Source: an uncultured Rikenellaceae bacterium
Lineage (GTDB): Bacteria; Bacteroidota; Bacteroidia; Bacteroidales; Rikenellaceae
Assembly (NCBI GenBank): GCA_944325305.1
Contig: CALUZO010000009.1
Span: 62,001-126,000, forward strand
Reading direction: 5' to 3'
DNA length: 64,000 bases
In this document: positions 37,374 to 47,263 of the stretch, piece by piece
Layout of the letters: each line of letters begins with the position of its first letter
Position numbering within the stretch: position 1 is the first letter of the stretch
Position numbers and translations under genes: made by a program
The notes under the pieces: generated by a model
Databases searched by the model: none
What the model saw: only the letters and a program-made list of their open reading frames with translations
What the model was told of the DNA's origin: nothing

Positions 37374-37621
37374 GTTTTGGCTGTTTACGGTCAGTTTTTG
37401 CGAAAGAGAGAAGAGGTTCGATAAGTGCTCGCAACACGGAAGATACGGGATAAGGGCTACAGGATTGAATCTGACTTGTCTCGAGGCTTGAATAATTTAC
37501 CGCAAACAGGATGGATATACTGTAATGAAGATTTAAGGATGGACAAAGGATGCGCATGGAAATATCTTTAGGAGGTGAATCGGGAGAACCGATATTGAGC
37601 AATGTAATTTCTTAACTCACG

Positions 37622-38905
37622 ATGGGAGAGACGGAAAATAAAAAAATACGTATACCCCGATTTTCTGCTGGAGTATTCGGTGGCGACAGGGCACTGTGGG
37701 TCGTGATAGTGGCCCTCGCTATCGTGTCGCTGCTTGTCGTATACTCTTCCACAGCTTCTATGGCCTACAAGGAGGCGGGAGGTGATACATCGCATTATGT
37801 GACGCGCCAGTTTGCTTTCCAGGTAATCGGTTTCATCACCATATTCGTCGTACACCGCGTCAATTATCAGACTTATGCCAAATACACGAGGTTGCTCTTC
37901 GTCTGCGCCCTGGGGCTTATGTTGCTTACGTTCTTTGTCGGAGTCGACCTGAACGACGCTTCCCGCTGGCTGCGCATTCCGGGTACTTCATACACCTTCC
38001 AACCTTCCGACTTTCTGAGGGTTACGGTTGTCATGATGCTTGCCAAAGCACTTGCGAAACGGCAAAATACGATAGCCAATTCGCGCCTGTTCCCGATGAT
38101 AGCCATACCGTATTCCACCCTCTCCGAGCGACAGCGACGACGGAATACGGAAATCATACGCGATACCATGCTGCCTCTGCTGGTGCCGGTGGGACTTGCT
38201 TGCGGACTGATAGTCATGTCGAGCCTTTCGACAGCGGCTATGGTGTTTGTTACATGTCTCGTGATGCTCTATGTGGGACGTGTGAAAGTGCGAGAACTGG
38301 GTAAACTGGTGGTGATAGTTTTGGTTGCCGGGGTATTGTTCGTGGCTCTTATGGCCGTGTCGGGTTCCGGCCGCGGCAAGACATGGGTGAACCGTCTCAA
38401 GGCATTCGCCCCCATTGAACAGGTGGACGAGAAATCGACTGTCGACAACCTTCAGGAAGAACAGGCCAAAATAGCTATCGCTTCCGGCGGAATCATAGGC
38501 AAAGGTCCCGGCAACAGCACCCAGAGGGCGAACCTGCCGCACTCGTATTCCGACTTTGCCTACGCCTTCATAATCGAGGAATACGGATTGATAGGCGGTA
38601 TTGTGGTTCTGGCACTATATCTTTGGCTTTTTTTCCGTACGGTCATGATATCGCGTAAATGCGAGAGGGTATTTCCGAGGCTTCTGGTGTTGGGGCTGGG
38701 TATCATGATAGTGATGCAGGCATTCATCAACATGATGGTTTCCGTAGGGTTGTTTCCCGTAACGGGGCAGACGCTGCCGCTTATAAGCATGGGCGGTTCG
38801 TCTCTGGTTTTCACATCGCTTGCCTTGGGCATGATACTCGGAGTCAGCAGACAGATGCAGGAAAACTCGCTGCAAACGGCAAAAGAAGAGGTGGCGGGAC
38901 AGTAA
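37622..38905 (+). CDS. ftsW: Septal peptidoglycan glycosyltransferase FtsW
   Basis: This 427-residue SEDS protein polymerises lipid II at the septum as partner of FtsI. It has about ten TM segments, SMAYKEAGGDTSHYVTRQ in the first loop, LGVDLNDASRWL-type sequence (FFVGVDLNDASRWLRIPG), KGPGNSTQRANLPHSYSDFAYAFIIEEYG with the key acidic region, and VGLFPVTGQTLPLISMGGSS near the end. It follows murD after a gap of 248 nt and precedes murG by 13 nt. Confidence 0.96.
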   Translation: MGETENKKIRIPRFSAGVFGGDRALWVVIVALAIVSLLVVYSSTASMAYKEAGGDTSHYVTRQFAFQVIGFITIFVVHRVNYQTYAKYTRLLFVCALGLMLLTFFVGVDLNDASRWLRIPGTSYTFQPSDFLRVTVVMMLAKALAKRQNTIANSRLFPMIAIPYSTLSERQRRRNTEIIRDTMLPLLVPVGLACGLIVMSSLSTAAMVFVTCLVMLYVGRVKVRELGKLVVIVLVAGVLFVALMAVSGSGRGKTWVNRLKAFAPIEQVDEKSTVDNLQEEQAKIAIASGGIIGKGPGNSTQRANLPHSYSDFAYAFIIEEYGLIGGIVVLALYLWLFFRTVMISRKCERVFPRLLVLGLGIMIVMQAFINMMVSVGLFPVTGQTLPLISMGGSSLVFTSLALGMILGVSRQMQENSLQTAKEEVAGQ

Positions 38906-38918
38906 TACAATAATAGAA

Positions 38919-40034
38919 ATGAAAGAATACAGAATCATATTAAGCGGCGGCGGTACCGGGGGACATATATACCCGGCTGTGGCTGTGGCCGAGGCCCTGA
39001 AACGTAAGTTGGGCGATTCGGTGAAATTATTGTTCGTTGGCGCAGAGGGCAAGATGGAAATGGAGAAGGTTCCGGCACTCGGATACGAGATCAAGGGGCT
39101 GCCGGTAGTAGGATTGCAGCGCAAACTCAGTTTGAGCAATCTCAGCCTGCCTTTCAAGTTGAGGCGCAGTCTCGCCATGTCGAAGCGCATAATAAAAGAG
39201 TTCGGTGCCGATGCTGTCGTAGGTTTCGGCGGTTACGCGAGTGGTCCTGTCCTGTGGAGTGCCCAGAGGATGGGAATCCCCACGCTGATACAGGAACAGA
39301 ATTCGTATGCCGGAGTTACGAACAAGATGCTCGGTCGGCGTGCCCGTAAAATATGCGTGGCATATGACGGCATGGAGAAGTTTTTTCCGGGCGACAAAAT
39401 AGTCATGACGGGAAACCCCCTTCGCGGAAACTTTTCGGATAATGCATCGAAAAGGGGTGATGCCTTGAATTATTTCGGATTTACGGCCGACAAGCCGGTT
39501 GTATTGATAGTCGGTGGAAGCCTCGGCACCCGCACCCTGAACGAAGTGATGAAACGGTGGGTGGATGAGATAACCCGTGAAGGGAAGGTACAGGTCATCT
39601 GGCAGACAGGAAAATTTTATGAGAAGGAGATGCAGACCTTTATGGAAGGTCGGAGCGATGCCGGTATTTGGCGCAACGCCTTCATAGACAGAATGGATTA
39701 CGCGTATGCCGCTGCCGATGTTGTCGTGTCGCGTTCCGGTGCCGGTTCCGTATCGGAGTTGAGCCTCGTGGGCAAACCGGTGATATTCGTCCCGTCGCCC
39801 AATGTGGCCGAAGACCACCAGACCAAAAACGCTATGGCTCTGGTCGAGAAAGGCGCTGCAATGATGGTGAAGGATTCGCAGGCGGTAGAGGATGTCATTC
39901 CGACCGCGCTGGCCCTTCTCGCCGACAAGGATAAAATGGAGACATTGAAAACGAACATATTGAAACTGGCGGTAGTCGACTCCGCCGACAAGATAGCAGA
40001 CCTTATAATCGCGGAATTGGAACAGAAAAAATGA
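38919..40034 (+). CDS. murG: UDP-GlcNAc:lipid I GlcNAc transferase MurG
   Basis: This 371-residue GT28 enzyme turns lipid I into lipid II at the cytoplasmic membrane face. It has the N-terminal SGGGTGGHIYPAVAVAEAL loop, VGFGGYASGPVLWSA, QEQNSYAGVTNKML, VGGSLGTRTLNEV and SRSGAGSVSELSLVGKPVIFVPSP in the donor site. The 3' end overlaps murC by 4 nt. Confidence 0.97.
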   Translation: MKEYRIILSGGGTGGHIYPAVAVAEALKRKLGDSVKLLFVGAEGKMEMEKVPALGYEIKGLPVVGLQRKLSLSNLSLPFKLRRSLAMSKRIIKEFGADAVVGFGGYASGPVLWSAQRMGIPTLIQEQNSYAGVTNKMLGRRARKICVAYDGMEKFFPGDKIVMTGNPLRGNFSDNASKRGDALNYFGFTADKPVVLIVGGSLGTRTLNEVMKRWVDEITREGKVQVIWQTGKFYEKEMQTFMEGRSDAGIWRNAFIDRMDYAYAAADVVVSRSGAGSVSELSLVGKPVIFVPSPNVAEDHQTKNAMALVEKGAAMMVKDSQAVEDVIPTALALLADKDKMETLKTNILKLAVVDSADKIADLIIAELEQKK

Positions 40035-41458
40035 AAAGACCGGAGAACATATATTTCTTGGGGATAGGTGGTATCGGCATGAGCGCCATAGCACGATATT
40101 TCATCCATGAAGGAAAGAAGGTGGCGGGTTACGACCGTACCCCTACGCCGCTTACGGCCCAACTCGAAACTGAAGGTGCAGAGATACACTTCGAAGAGAA
40201 CGTGGAGCTTGTTCCGGCTGCGTTTCGCGATCCGGACACTACGCTTGTGGTGTACACTCCGGCTGTGCCGGCAGACCACGCAGAACTTGTATGGTTCCGG
40301 GAAAATGGATTCATTGTCGAGAAACGATCGGAAATGTTGGGGCATATCGCCCAAGGGAAATACGTTATGGCCGTGGCCGGGACGCACGGCAAGACTACGA
40401 CCACTACGATGGTGGCATGGCTCAATCATGTCGCCGCTGAGGACGGTAGGGATCCCCGCACAGGTCATGAGAATATAGGCGGAGCGGGAACGGGAAGTGC
40501 ATTTCTGGGAGGAATATCGAAGAATTTCAACAGCAATCTCGTGCTGGGCGACGGCGACCGGTTGGCGGTAGAGGCCGACGAGTTCGACCGTTCGTTCCTG
40601 AGGCTTTTCCCCGACGCGGCGGTTATCACCTCGACCGATGCGGACCATCTCGATATTTACGGAACCCACGAGGCTGTCAAGGAGGCGTTTTCGCAGTTTG
40701 CCGCCCAGATAAAGCCCGGCGGTTCGCTTGTCGTGAAGGAGAGTGCCGAAATGGTACGGCCTCAAGGCGTGAACGTGTACACATACTCTTTCGACAAGGA
40801 AACCGATTTCCATGCGGAAAATATTCAACTTCTCGGTGGAGGGCATTATCGCTTCGATATAGTTTGTCCGGACAGGGTGATCGAAGGTTGCACGCTCGGT
40901 GTGCCGGGTGTGGTTAATATCGAGAATGCAGTGGCAGCAACCGCCCTTTTGTGGGTTGCGGGTTTCGACGAGGAGAGACTGCGCGAGGGACTGGCCTCTT
41001 TTGTCGGGGTGAAAAGGCGTTTCGAGTTCTGGGTCAATACCCCCGAGGTGGTGTACATGGACGATTACGCACACCATCCGCGCGAACTTTCCACCGCTAT
41101 AGCCTCCGTGAAAAAAATGTTTCCCGGTCGCAGGCTGACCGCCGTTTTCCAGCCGCACCTATATACCCGCACGCGAGACTTCCATGAAGGATTCGCCCGG
41201 GCGCTTTCTATGGCCGACGAGGTCATACTTCTCCCTATATATCCCGCCCGCGAAAAACCGATCGAAGGTGTCAATTCAGAACTCATAGCGAGAGATGTGA
41301 CCGTCCCGAACAAGGTGGTGCCTAAGGAGCGGATAGTAGAAGAATTGGAATCCCGTAAACTCGACGTTGTGGTCACTTTCGGAGCCGGAGACATAGATGC
41401 CTGGTGCGAAAGAATCGCAAAGATGATCGTTGATAAATATAAAATCAGAACGCAGTGA
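40031..41458 (+). CDS. murC: UDP-N-acetylmuramate-L-alanine ligase
   Basis: This 475-residue ligase adds L-alanine, the first residue of the stem peptide. It shows FLGIGGIGMSAIARYF, the ATP loop AGTHGKTTTTTMVAW (about 118-132), EADEFDRSFLRL, DADHLDIYG and the C-terminal DDYAHHPREL with FQPHLYTRTRDF. Both ends overlap neighbours by 4 nt (murG and ftsQ), so it is translationally coupled within the cluster. Confidence 0.97.
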   Translation: MKRPENIYFLGIGGIGMSAIARYFIHEGKKVAGYDRTPTPLTAQLETEGAEIHFEENVELVPAAFRDPDTTLVVYTPAVPADHAELVWFRENGFIVEKRSEMLGHIAQGKYVMAVAGTHGKTTTTTMVAWLNHVAAEDGRDPRTGHENIGGAGTGSAFLGGISKNFNSNLVLGDGDRLAVEADEFDRSFLRLFPDAAVITSTDADHLDIYGTHEAVKEAFSQFAAQIKPGGSLVVKESAEMVRPQGVNVYTYSFDKETDFHAENIQLLGGGHYRFDIVCPDRVIEGCTLGVPGVVNIENAVAATALLWVAGFDEERLREGLASFVGVKRRFEFWVNTPEVVYMDDYAHHPRELSTAIASVKKMFPGRRLTAVFQPHLYTRTRDFHEGFARALSMADEVILLPIYPAREKPIEGVNSELIARDVTVPNKVVPKERIVEELESRKLDVVVTFGAGDIDAWCERIAKMIVDKYKIRTQ

Positions 41459-42291
41459 GAAAATTGTTGTTTACCATACTGAGCGTCGCCGTGTGGTGTG
41501 CCATTGCGGCCTATTTCATATTCGCTTCGGGACTGAACAGCAGGCAGAAATCCGAACTGAAGGTGGAAAAGGTCGAGGTGCGTATAAGTGATGCCCAGAA
41601 GGTAAACGTCGTCAGCGAGGATATGGTTCGAACGTGGCTCAAAGAGGCCGGTTATGATTTTACCGATATCCGTATGGCGGACCTGAATACCGATGAGATG
41701 CGCCGACTGGTTGCCGGAAAACCTTTCGTGAAGGAGGCAAGGGTTTATTCGGACATGCGCGGTATAGTTACTGTGGAGATATCGCAGCGCAGGCCGATTG
41801 TCCGCTTTGCAACATCCAACGGATATAATTTCTATTACTCCGACGATAATTGCGTGATCCCGGTTCCTTTGGGGAGTGCAATGTATGTGCCGGTTGTGAC
41901 CGGGAATTTCCGTCTGCCTTTCGAAAGGGGTTTTTTCGGCAGTTTGGACGATTCGCTGGACGAAGTGCAAAAAAAGCAGAGCAATGAGTATGCTTTTCTG
42001 TTTAATCTCATTAATTTTGTGAAATCGGTCGCGGAAGACAGTTTCTGGGGTGCACAGATAGTGCAGGTGGTGGTATCACAAAAGGGAGGACCGGAACACT
42101 GGCGTGAGCCGGAAGTCGAAATTGTCCCCCGTGTAGGTAATTTCGTGGTAGGCCTCGGCACACTTGTTGATATTCCCAAAAAACTCGACAGGCTGATGCT
42201 GTTCTACCGTAATGTCCTGCCGTATGAAGGTTGGGACAATTACAGATATATTAACCTGAAATATAACGGGCAGGTGGTTTGTAGCAGATAG
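41455..42291 (+). CDS. ftsQ: Cell division protein FtsQ/DivIB-like
   Basis: This 278-residue bitopic protein starts at a GTG that overlaps the murC stop by 4 nt. A TM segment (residues 4-23) is followed by a POTRA-like domain (KVEVRISDAQKVNVVSEDMVRTWLKEAG, then PFVKEARVYSDMRGIVTVEISQRRPIVRF) and a beta domain. FtsQ anchors the FtsL/FtsB complex in the divisome. Primary sequence conservation is low in this family, but the SQRRPIVR motif and position leave little doubt. Confidence 0.92.
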   Translation: MRKLLFTILSVAVWCAIAAYFIFASGLNSRQKSELKVEKVEVRISDAQKVNVVSEDMVRTWLKEAGYDFTDIRMADLNTDEMRRLVAGKPFVKEARVYSDMRGIVTVEISQRRPIVRFATSNGYNFYYSDDNCVIPVPLGSAMYVPVVTGNFRLPFERGFFGSLDDSLDEVQKKQSNEYAFLFNLINFVKSVAEDSFWGAQIVQVVVSQKGGPEHWREPEVEIVPRVGNFVVGLGTLVDIPKKLDRLMLFYRNVLPYEGWDNYRYINLKYNGQVVCSR

Positions 42292-42341
42292 GGCAGTGCT
42301 ACTCTGAAAACGAATAGGATAAATAAGAGCATCGAAATAAA

Positions 42342-43766
42342 GTGGAAAACAAGAATTACATTGTAGCTATCGACCTCGGCAGCGGAAATGTTGCCGTGGC
42401 TGTCGGCAGCATGGGTTCCGACGGCAAGGTCAGGGTCGAGGATGTCGAAATACGCGAGAGCAAGGGCGTTTCGCGTGGAGAAGTGAAGAATGTGGAGCAG
42501 GCCGCCCATTCTGTCAAGGAGGCCGTTGCTGCCATAGAAGAGAGACTGGGAATTACAGTTTCCGAGGCTGTGACTGGTATCTCGGGCAGTCATGTCAAAT
42601 GCGCAAAACATCCTTACTACGTGCATGTAGCCGGCAAGGATGGTGAGATAAGCGAGGAAGATGTGAAAAAACTCAACGACAGCATGCGCAATGTGAAGGC
42701 CCCGGATGGTTATACACTGCTGCACATCATTCCGCAACTCTATGTCGTGGATGATGACGAGGAGGTGCTCGATCCTGTCGGCATGTTCGGTAAAACGCTC
42801 GGTTCCACTTTCAATCTGATCGTTGGCGAGAACAACATAACATCCCGTCTGACCAAGGCATTGCAGAAGGTCGATATCCGTCAGACGAAACTGTTTATCA
42901 ACTCACTGGCTACTGCCGAGGCGGTCACTTTCCCCGATGAGAAGGATTTGGGTGTGGCGGTAGTCGACATAGGTACCGGCACGACCGACGTGTGCATATA
43001 CCATGACGGGATAGTCCGTTATCTCGGAGTCATCCCCATGGGTGCCGAAGCGATCAATAAAGACATTCGCTCTTACGGCATCATGGAACGCTATGTCGAA
43101 GAGTTGAAGGTAAAATATGGTTGTGCGCTGGCTTCGATGGTCGATAATGAAAAACTTATCAAGGTGCCTGGCCGTACGCCAAGCGACCACAAGGAGATAT
43201 CTTTCAAGAATCTTGCGGCGATCATAGAGGCGCGCATGTTCGATATAGTGGACTATGTCAAGGACGAGATAAAAGACTCGGGTTACGAGGACAAACTGGG
43301 CGCCGGTATAGTGCTTACGGGAGGATGCTCCCTGTTGAATGCTATTAAACCGATGGTCGAACAACGCACCGGACTCGAAGTACGTATAGCATGCCCGGAT
43401 ATTCTTGTAGAGGATGAGTCGAAGGAAAAGGTGGCGGATCCGAGACTCTCGACGGTCATAGGGATACTTGCCCAGGCTCTCAACGCCGGTCTCTCTGTGT
43501 CGGCATCCACAGGAATTAGAAAGCAACGCCCTGCGGCCAAACAAAAGGAGACGACCCCGGTCGATAACACTCCGGATGAAATCCACGAGAAAAAGAAATA
43601 TTCCGAACCGTTGGATATTGAAGATCCGGAGGTGGATGACGAAGGATTCTTCGACAGCGATTATTCAAAGCCGAAGAAAAAACGGAAAGGACTCTTCGGG
43701 ACGCTGAAAGATAAATTGGAGAAAACGTTCGACTTCGACGTGCTGGACGACGACAATACCATTTAA
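42342..43766 (+). CDS. ftsA: Cell division actin-like protein FtsA
   Basis: This 474-residue ATPase tethers FtsZ to the membrane. It begins at a GTG with IVAIDLGSGNVAVAVG (phosphate loop 1) and has the SHVKC-type 1C domain, VVDIGTGTTDVCIY (phosphate loop 2) and GIVLTGGCSLL (adenosine motif). After a Lys/Asp-rich linker it ends in an amphipathic helix, GLFGTLKDKLEKTF, the membrane-targeting sequence. It lies 50 nt after ftsQ and 18 nt before ftsZ. Confidence 0.96.
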   Translation: MENKNYIVAIDLGSGNVAVAVGSMGSDGKVRVEDVEIRESKGVSRGEVKNVEQAAHSVKEAVAAIEERLGITVSEAVTGISGSHVKCAKHPYYVHVAGKDGEISEEDVKKLNDSMRNVKAPDGYTLLHIIPQLYVVDDDEEVLDPVGMFGKTLGSTFNLIVGENNITSRLTKALQKVDIRQTKLFINSLATAEAVTFPDEKDLGVAVVDIGTGTTDVCIYHDGIVRYLGVIPMGAEAINKDIRSYGIMERYVEELKVKYGCALASMVDNEKLIKVPGRTPSDHKEISFKNLAAIIEARMFDIVDYVKDEIKDSGYEDKLGAGIVLTGGCSLLNAIKPMVEQRTGLEVRIACPDILVEDESKEKVADPRLSTVIGILAQALNAGLSVSASTGIRKQRPAAKQKETTPVDNTPDEIHEKKKYSEPLDIEDPEVDDEGFFDSDYSKPKKKRKGLFGTLKDKLEKTFDFDVLDDDNTI

Positions 43767-43784
43767 CAGACAAAACTGCGTACA

Positions 43785-45068
43785 ATGATTGACGAACTTA
43801 TAGAGTTTGACATAGAGAAGGTTGAGCCGTCGATAATAATGGTCGCCGGGATCGGCGGGGCCGGAGGGAACGCCGTGAACCACATGTACGATCTCGGAAT
43901 ACATGACGTATCGTTCATGGTTTGCAACACCGACCGACAAGCCCTGAACCGCAGTATGGTTCCCATCAAGGTGCAACTGGGAGAAGGTCTCGGAGCCGGG
44001 AACAAACCCGAAAAAGGTAAGGCCGCCGCAATCGAGAGTCTCGACAAGATAACCGATATACTCAAGTCGGAAGGAGCCAAGATGCTCTTCGTTACCGCAG
44101 GCATGGGCGGCGGCACCGGAACAGGCGCCGCTCCGATCATCGCCCGTGCCGCCAAGGATATGGGTATACTTACGGTAGCGATCGTGACAACTCCTTATGC
44201 CTCGGAGGGGCCGGCACGTATGAAAAACGCCCTTGCTGGCATCGAGGAGCTGAAAAAGAGCGTCGATTCGCTTCTTATCATAAAGAACGAGAATATACAG
44301 GAAATATACGGCGAGCTACCCATTACAGAGGCTTTCGGGCGTGCAAACGATATACTTGCGACGGCAGCCAAAGGCATCGCCGAGATCGTTACCCGTCCGG
44401 GTATCGTGAACGTCGATTTTGCCGACGTCACGACTGTCATGAAAGACAGCGGTATAGCGCTTATGGGTTCGGGAAGGGCTCGTGGCGAGGATCGCGCGGA
44501 GCTGGTGTCAGAAATAGCGCTTTCATCACCCCTGCTCAACCACAATTCGGTCGAAGGTGCTACGAGCATACTGTTCAACATCACTTATGGCGACGAAGAG
44601 GTGACTCTCGCCGAATCGACACGGATTCTCGACTATATCCAGTCACGTGCGGGTAAGAATGCCAATATAATATGGGGCGCAGGTCAGAACGACCTTCTCG
44701 GGGAGGACATAGAACTGACGGTCATAGCTACCGGCTTCAAACTGATCGCCTCGGATCCGACGATACCGGTGGAACCTATATCTGGACGTCCGGACAAGAA
44801 ACGATGGACGCCTCCTACAGATCCATTTACCAGACATGGCATCGGTCGTGCAGGTGCGGATCCCGACAGTAGCACCCAGTCGGAAATCATTGTGATAGAG
44901 GAGAAGGCACGTTATGCGAATATGGATGGGGTTATAAATACTCCGGCTTATGTGCGTCGTCGCGTTAAGCTGACCGGAGACACCTCCTCAGCTACACGTG
45001 TCAAACTTAAGAACGACGAGCGCAAACAACCCGAACTTCCAAAAGGGAGCTCCCTGTTCGACGATTAG
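43785..45068 (+). CDS. ftsZ: Cell division tubulin homologue FtsZ
   Basis: This 427-residue GTPase forms the division ring. It has VAGIGGAGGNAVNHM in the nucleotide loop, the tubulin signature GGGTGTGAAP (about 108-117), and the NVDFADV T7-loop region. The C-terminal tail carries INTPAYVRRRVKL, probably the conserved peptide that binds FtsA, followed by about 35 more residues ending SLFDD. The stop codon lies inside a stem-loop at 45057-45081. Confidence 0.97.
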   Translation: MIDELIEFDIEKVEPSIIMVAGIGGAGGNAVNHMYDLGIHDVSFMVCNTDRQALNRSMVPIKVQLGEGLGAGNKPEKGKAAAIESLDKITDILKSEGAKMLFVTAGMGGGTGTGAAPIIARAAKDMGILTVAIVTTPYASEGPARMKNALAGIEELKKSVDSLLIIKNENIQEIYGELPITEAFGRANDILATAAKGIAEIVTRPGIVNVDFADVTTVMKDSGIALMGSGRARGEDRAELVSEIALSSPLLNHNSVEGATSILFNITYGDEEVTLAESTRILDYIQSRAGKNANIIWGAGQNDLLGEDIELTVIATGFKLIASDPTIPVEPISGRPDKKRWTPPTDPFTRHGIGRAGADPDSSTQSEIIVIEEKARYANMDGVINTPAYVRRRVKLTGDTSSATRVKLKNDERKQPELPKGSSLFDD

Positions 45069-45081
45069 ACGAATCGTCGAA
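45057..45081 (+). other. Stem-loop spanning the ftsZ stop codon
   Basis: TTCGACGATT (45057-45066) pairs perfectly with AATCGTCGAA (45072-45081) around AGACG. The ftsZ TAG (45066-45068) lies at the top of the stem. There is no T-tract after it, so it is not a standard terminator; it might set the mRNA 3' end or affect read-through to gldE. Confidence 0.6.
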
Positions 45082-45182
45082 TAGACTTCCGGCCCTAACG
45101 GAAACCTGTAACGCATGCATCGACGCGCTCAAACGTTGTATCTCCCTCAGAATCAAACCACGATTAACCGGAAATAAAAATA

Positions 45183-46514
45183 TTGTCAACCCTGCTGCAA
45201 ATAGTGACTTTCAATCAATTCCAGCCCGAGACCGCAATATGGATAGCGGTTCTGGCAGTGTTGATTTTTCTGTCGGCTCTGATGTCGGCCTCCGATACGG
45301 CGTTCTTCTCACTTTCGAGAACCGATCTCGATAGAGTCAAAAAAAGCAATTCGGTTGCAGATAGAACAATACTCCGTCTGCTGGCGGTTCCGGAATATCT
45401 GTTGTCTGCGATCCTTACCGCCACCGTATTCCTGAATATCCTTGCGGTATTGTTGTCGTGTGTCATTATCGACTGGTGTGTGCAATTCACCGTCGGAGCT
45501 GCATGGGAGTATGTTGTCAAGACCGTTGCCATAGCTTTCGTTCTGTTGCTTTTCGCAGTCGTTATTCCCAGGATGTACGGAGCATACAATCCTCTCGGTG
45601 TAGCCCGTATCATGTCAAGGCCTGTCATGGGACTGAAACATTTGCTCAAGCCGCTGTTGTGGTTGTTGGTACATCTTTCCGGTACCGCATCAAGGCGGTC
45701 TATGCATAAAAAAGGCAACCTGTCTATCGACGAACTTTCAAAGGCCATAGAGATAACCGGCGATCAGTCCGAAGAGGAAAAACAAATGTTGTCGGGAATA
45801 GTAGGCTTCGTCAATACCGAGGTGAACAGCATCATGAAGCCTCGCATGGACATTGTCGCTCTCGATATGGCGTCAGATTTCGGAGAGGTCAAGCAGGTTA
45901 TAATAGAGTCGGGCTTCTCGCGCATTCCCGTGTGGGAGGACAATATCGACAGCATAAAAGGAATATTGTATGTCAAGGATATGCTTCCCTTCATTTCACG
46001 TGATGATGATTTTTGCTGGCAGGCCTATCTCAGACAGCCTTATTTCGTGCCCGAGCATAAAAAGATAAACGACCTGATGGAAGAATTCCAAAGCGAGAAG
46101 GTGCATATGGCCATAGTCGTTGATGAATACGGTTCTACGTTGGGCCTTGTCTCTTTGGAGGACATTCTGGAAGAGATCGTCGGAGAAATAACTGACGAGT
46201 CGGATGTGCAGACTCCCGAATGTTATCAGAAGATAGACGAAAACAATTATATTTTCGAAGGGAAAACGCCATTGGCTGATGTCGAAGAGATACTTGGTTT
46301 CGGGGAGGGGTATTTTGGAGAGCTGGAACACGATGCCGAGACCCTGGCGGGACTTATGCTCGAAATAAAATGCGATTTCCTGAAAAAAGGAGAAAGCGTC
46401 ATGGCCAGAGGCGTTAAATTCACCGTAGAGGCGCTCGACGGCCGACGAATAGACAAAGCGCTTGTCGATATCCGCGATGCCGAACCGGCCAAGGAGCTGT
46501 CAGGAGAACGGTAG
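45183..46514 (+). CDS. gldE: GldE-like CNNM-CBS membrane protein
   Basis: This 443-residue protein has a CNNM/DUF21 membrane domain with about four hydrophobic segments (residues 15-170), including LSALMSASDTAFFSLSRTDLD, a CBS pair with NSIMKPRMDIVALD and VVDEYGSTLGLVSLEDILEEIVGEI, and a CorC_HlyC domain at the end. Gliding protein GldE has this layout and often precedes a phosphopantetheinyl transferase gene in Bacteroidetes, as here. The start is TTG 45183; an in-frame TAA at 45165 rules out anything much longer. Gliding itself is not implied, and a generic CorC role is possible. Confidence 0.83.
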   Translation: MSTLLQIVTFNQFQPETAIWIAVLAVLIFLSALMSASDTAFFSLSRTDLDRVKKSNSVADRTILRLLAVPEYLLSAILTATVFLNILAVLLSCVIIDWCVQFTVGAAWEYVVKTVAIAFVLLLFAVVIPRMYGAYNPLGVARIMSRPVMGLKHLLKPLLWLLVHLSGTASRRSMHKKGNLSIDELSKAIEITGDQSEEEKQMLSGIVGFVNTEVNSIMKPRMDIVALDMASDFGEVKQVIIESGFSRIPVWEDNIDSIKGILYVKDMLPFISRDDDFCWQAYLRQPYFVPEHKKINDLMEEFQSEKVHMAIVVDEYGSTLGLVSLEDILEEIVGEITDESDVQTPECYQKIDENNYIFEGKTPLADVEEILGFGEGYFGELEHDAETLAGLMLEIKCDFLKKGESVMARGVKFTVEALDGRRIDKALVDIRDAEPAKELSGER

Positions 46515-46642
46515 TATCCTTTTAATGGGATTTTCGGGCAGGTCTGTCGGCTGTTTTATCGAGACATGCGGGCGCAGGCCCTGATCGTTTCTTAACAACT
46601 CCATCTCGTATCATTAATCTTTTTTAACCCTCTTTTCAAAAT

Positions 46643-47242
46643 ATGCCGCTTGTCCAGATCGAGAATATTATGGATGCCGAACTTGTTTTGTGGCGGGTGA
46701 GCGAAACGGAACAAGAGTTATCCTCGTTGGTCCTGCCCGAGGATCTGGATTCGATATCGGGATTCACCTCCGTCGGCAGGCGTGTGGAAAGACTGGCGTG
46801 GCGCGCCGCACTTCGTTCGGCTGGGATACGTCAGAGTGTCATTTATAATCGCAATGGATCTCCTTTCCTGAAGGATTCGGACCGGCATATCAGTGTTTCC
46901 CACTGCAAGGAGATGGCTTGTGTGGCCGTATCGCCGGTGAAATGCGGGGTCGATATAGAGAATGCGGCCCGCGATTGTTCTCGTATAGCGGACCGGTTCT
47001 TGTCGGAACGGGAACGGCCGTTTCTGGCCGGAACGCCCAATCCGGGAATGGCGGCATGGTGCATTAAGGAGGCACTATATAAATATGCCGGCCGCGATGG
47101 AGTTGACTTTTTGCATGACATAAGGATCGTCTCCAACGGGATAGATGTCTATGAGGCAGTAGTGTGCGGCGAAACGGCGGAAGTATGCTTGATATATGAA
47201 GAGGGGTGTGTGATAGCTTTCGCGCATGCGCCTGCGAAGTGA
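46643..47242 (+). CDS. 4'-phosphopantetheinyl transferase (Sfp superfamily)
   Basis: This 199-residue enzyme attaches phosphopantetheine from CoA to a carrier-protein serine. Signatures are ISVSHCKEMACVAVS, GVDIE (residues 102-106, magnesium site) and WCIKEALYKY (about 143-152). Length and motifs suit a compact Sfp-type enzyme acting on fatty-acid ACP or another carrier protein. It follows gldE after 128 nt, and an 18-bp palindrome lies 21 nt after its stop. Confidence 0.9.
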   Translation: MPLVQIENIMDAELVLWRVSETEQELSSLVLPEDLDSISGFTSVGRRVERLAWRAALRSAGIRQSVIYNRNGSPFLKDSDRHISVSHCKEMACVAVSPVKCGVDIENAARDCSRIADRFLSERERPFLAGTPNPGMAAWCIKEALYKYAGRDGVDFLHDIRIVSNGIDVYEAVVCGETAEVCLIYEEGCVIAFAHAPAK

Positions 47243-47263
47243 TTGCCCTCGAACGGTTCCAAA

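Noticed and set aside
39698..41158. A 486-codon open frame antisense to murG and murC
   Set aside because: It spans two well-supported genes, has no family motif and shows antisense-type composition.
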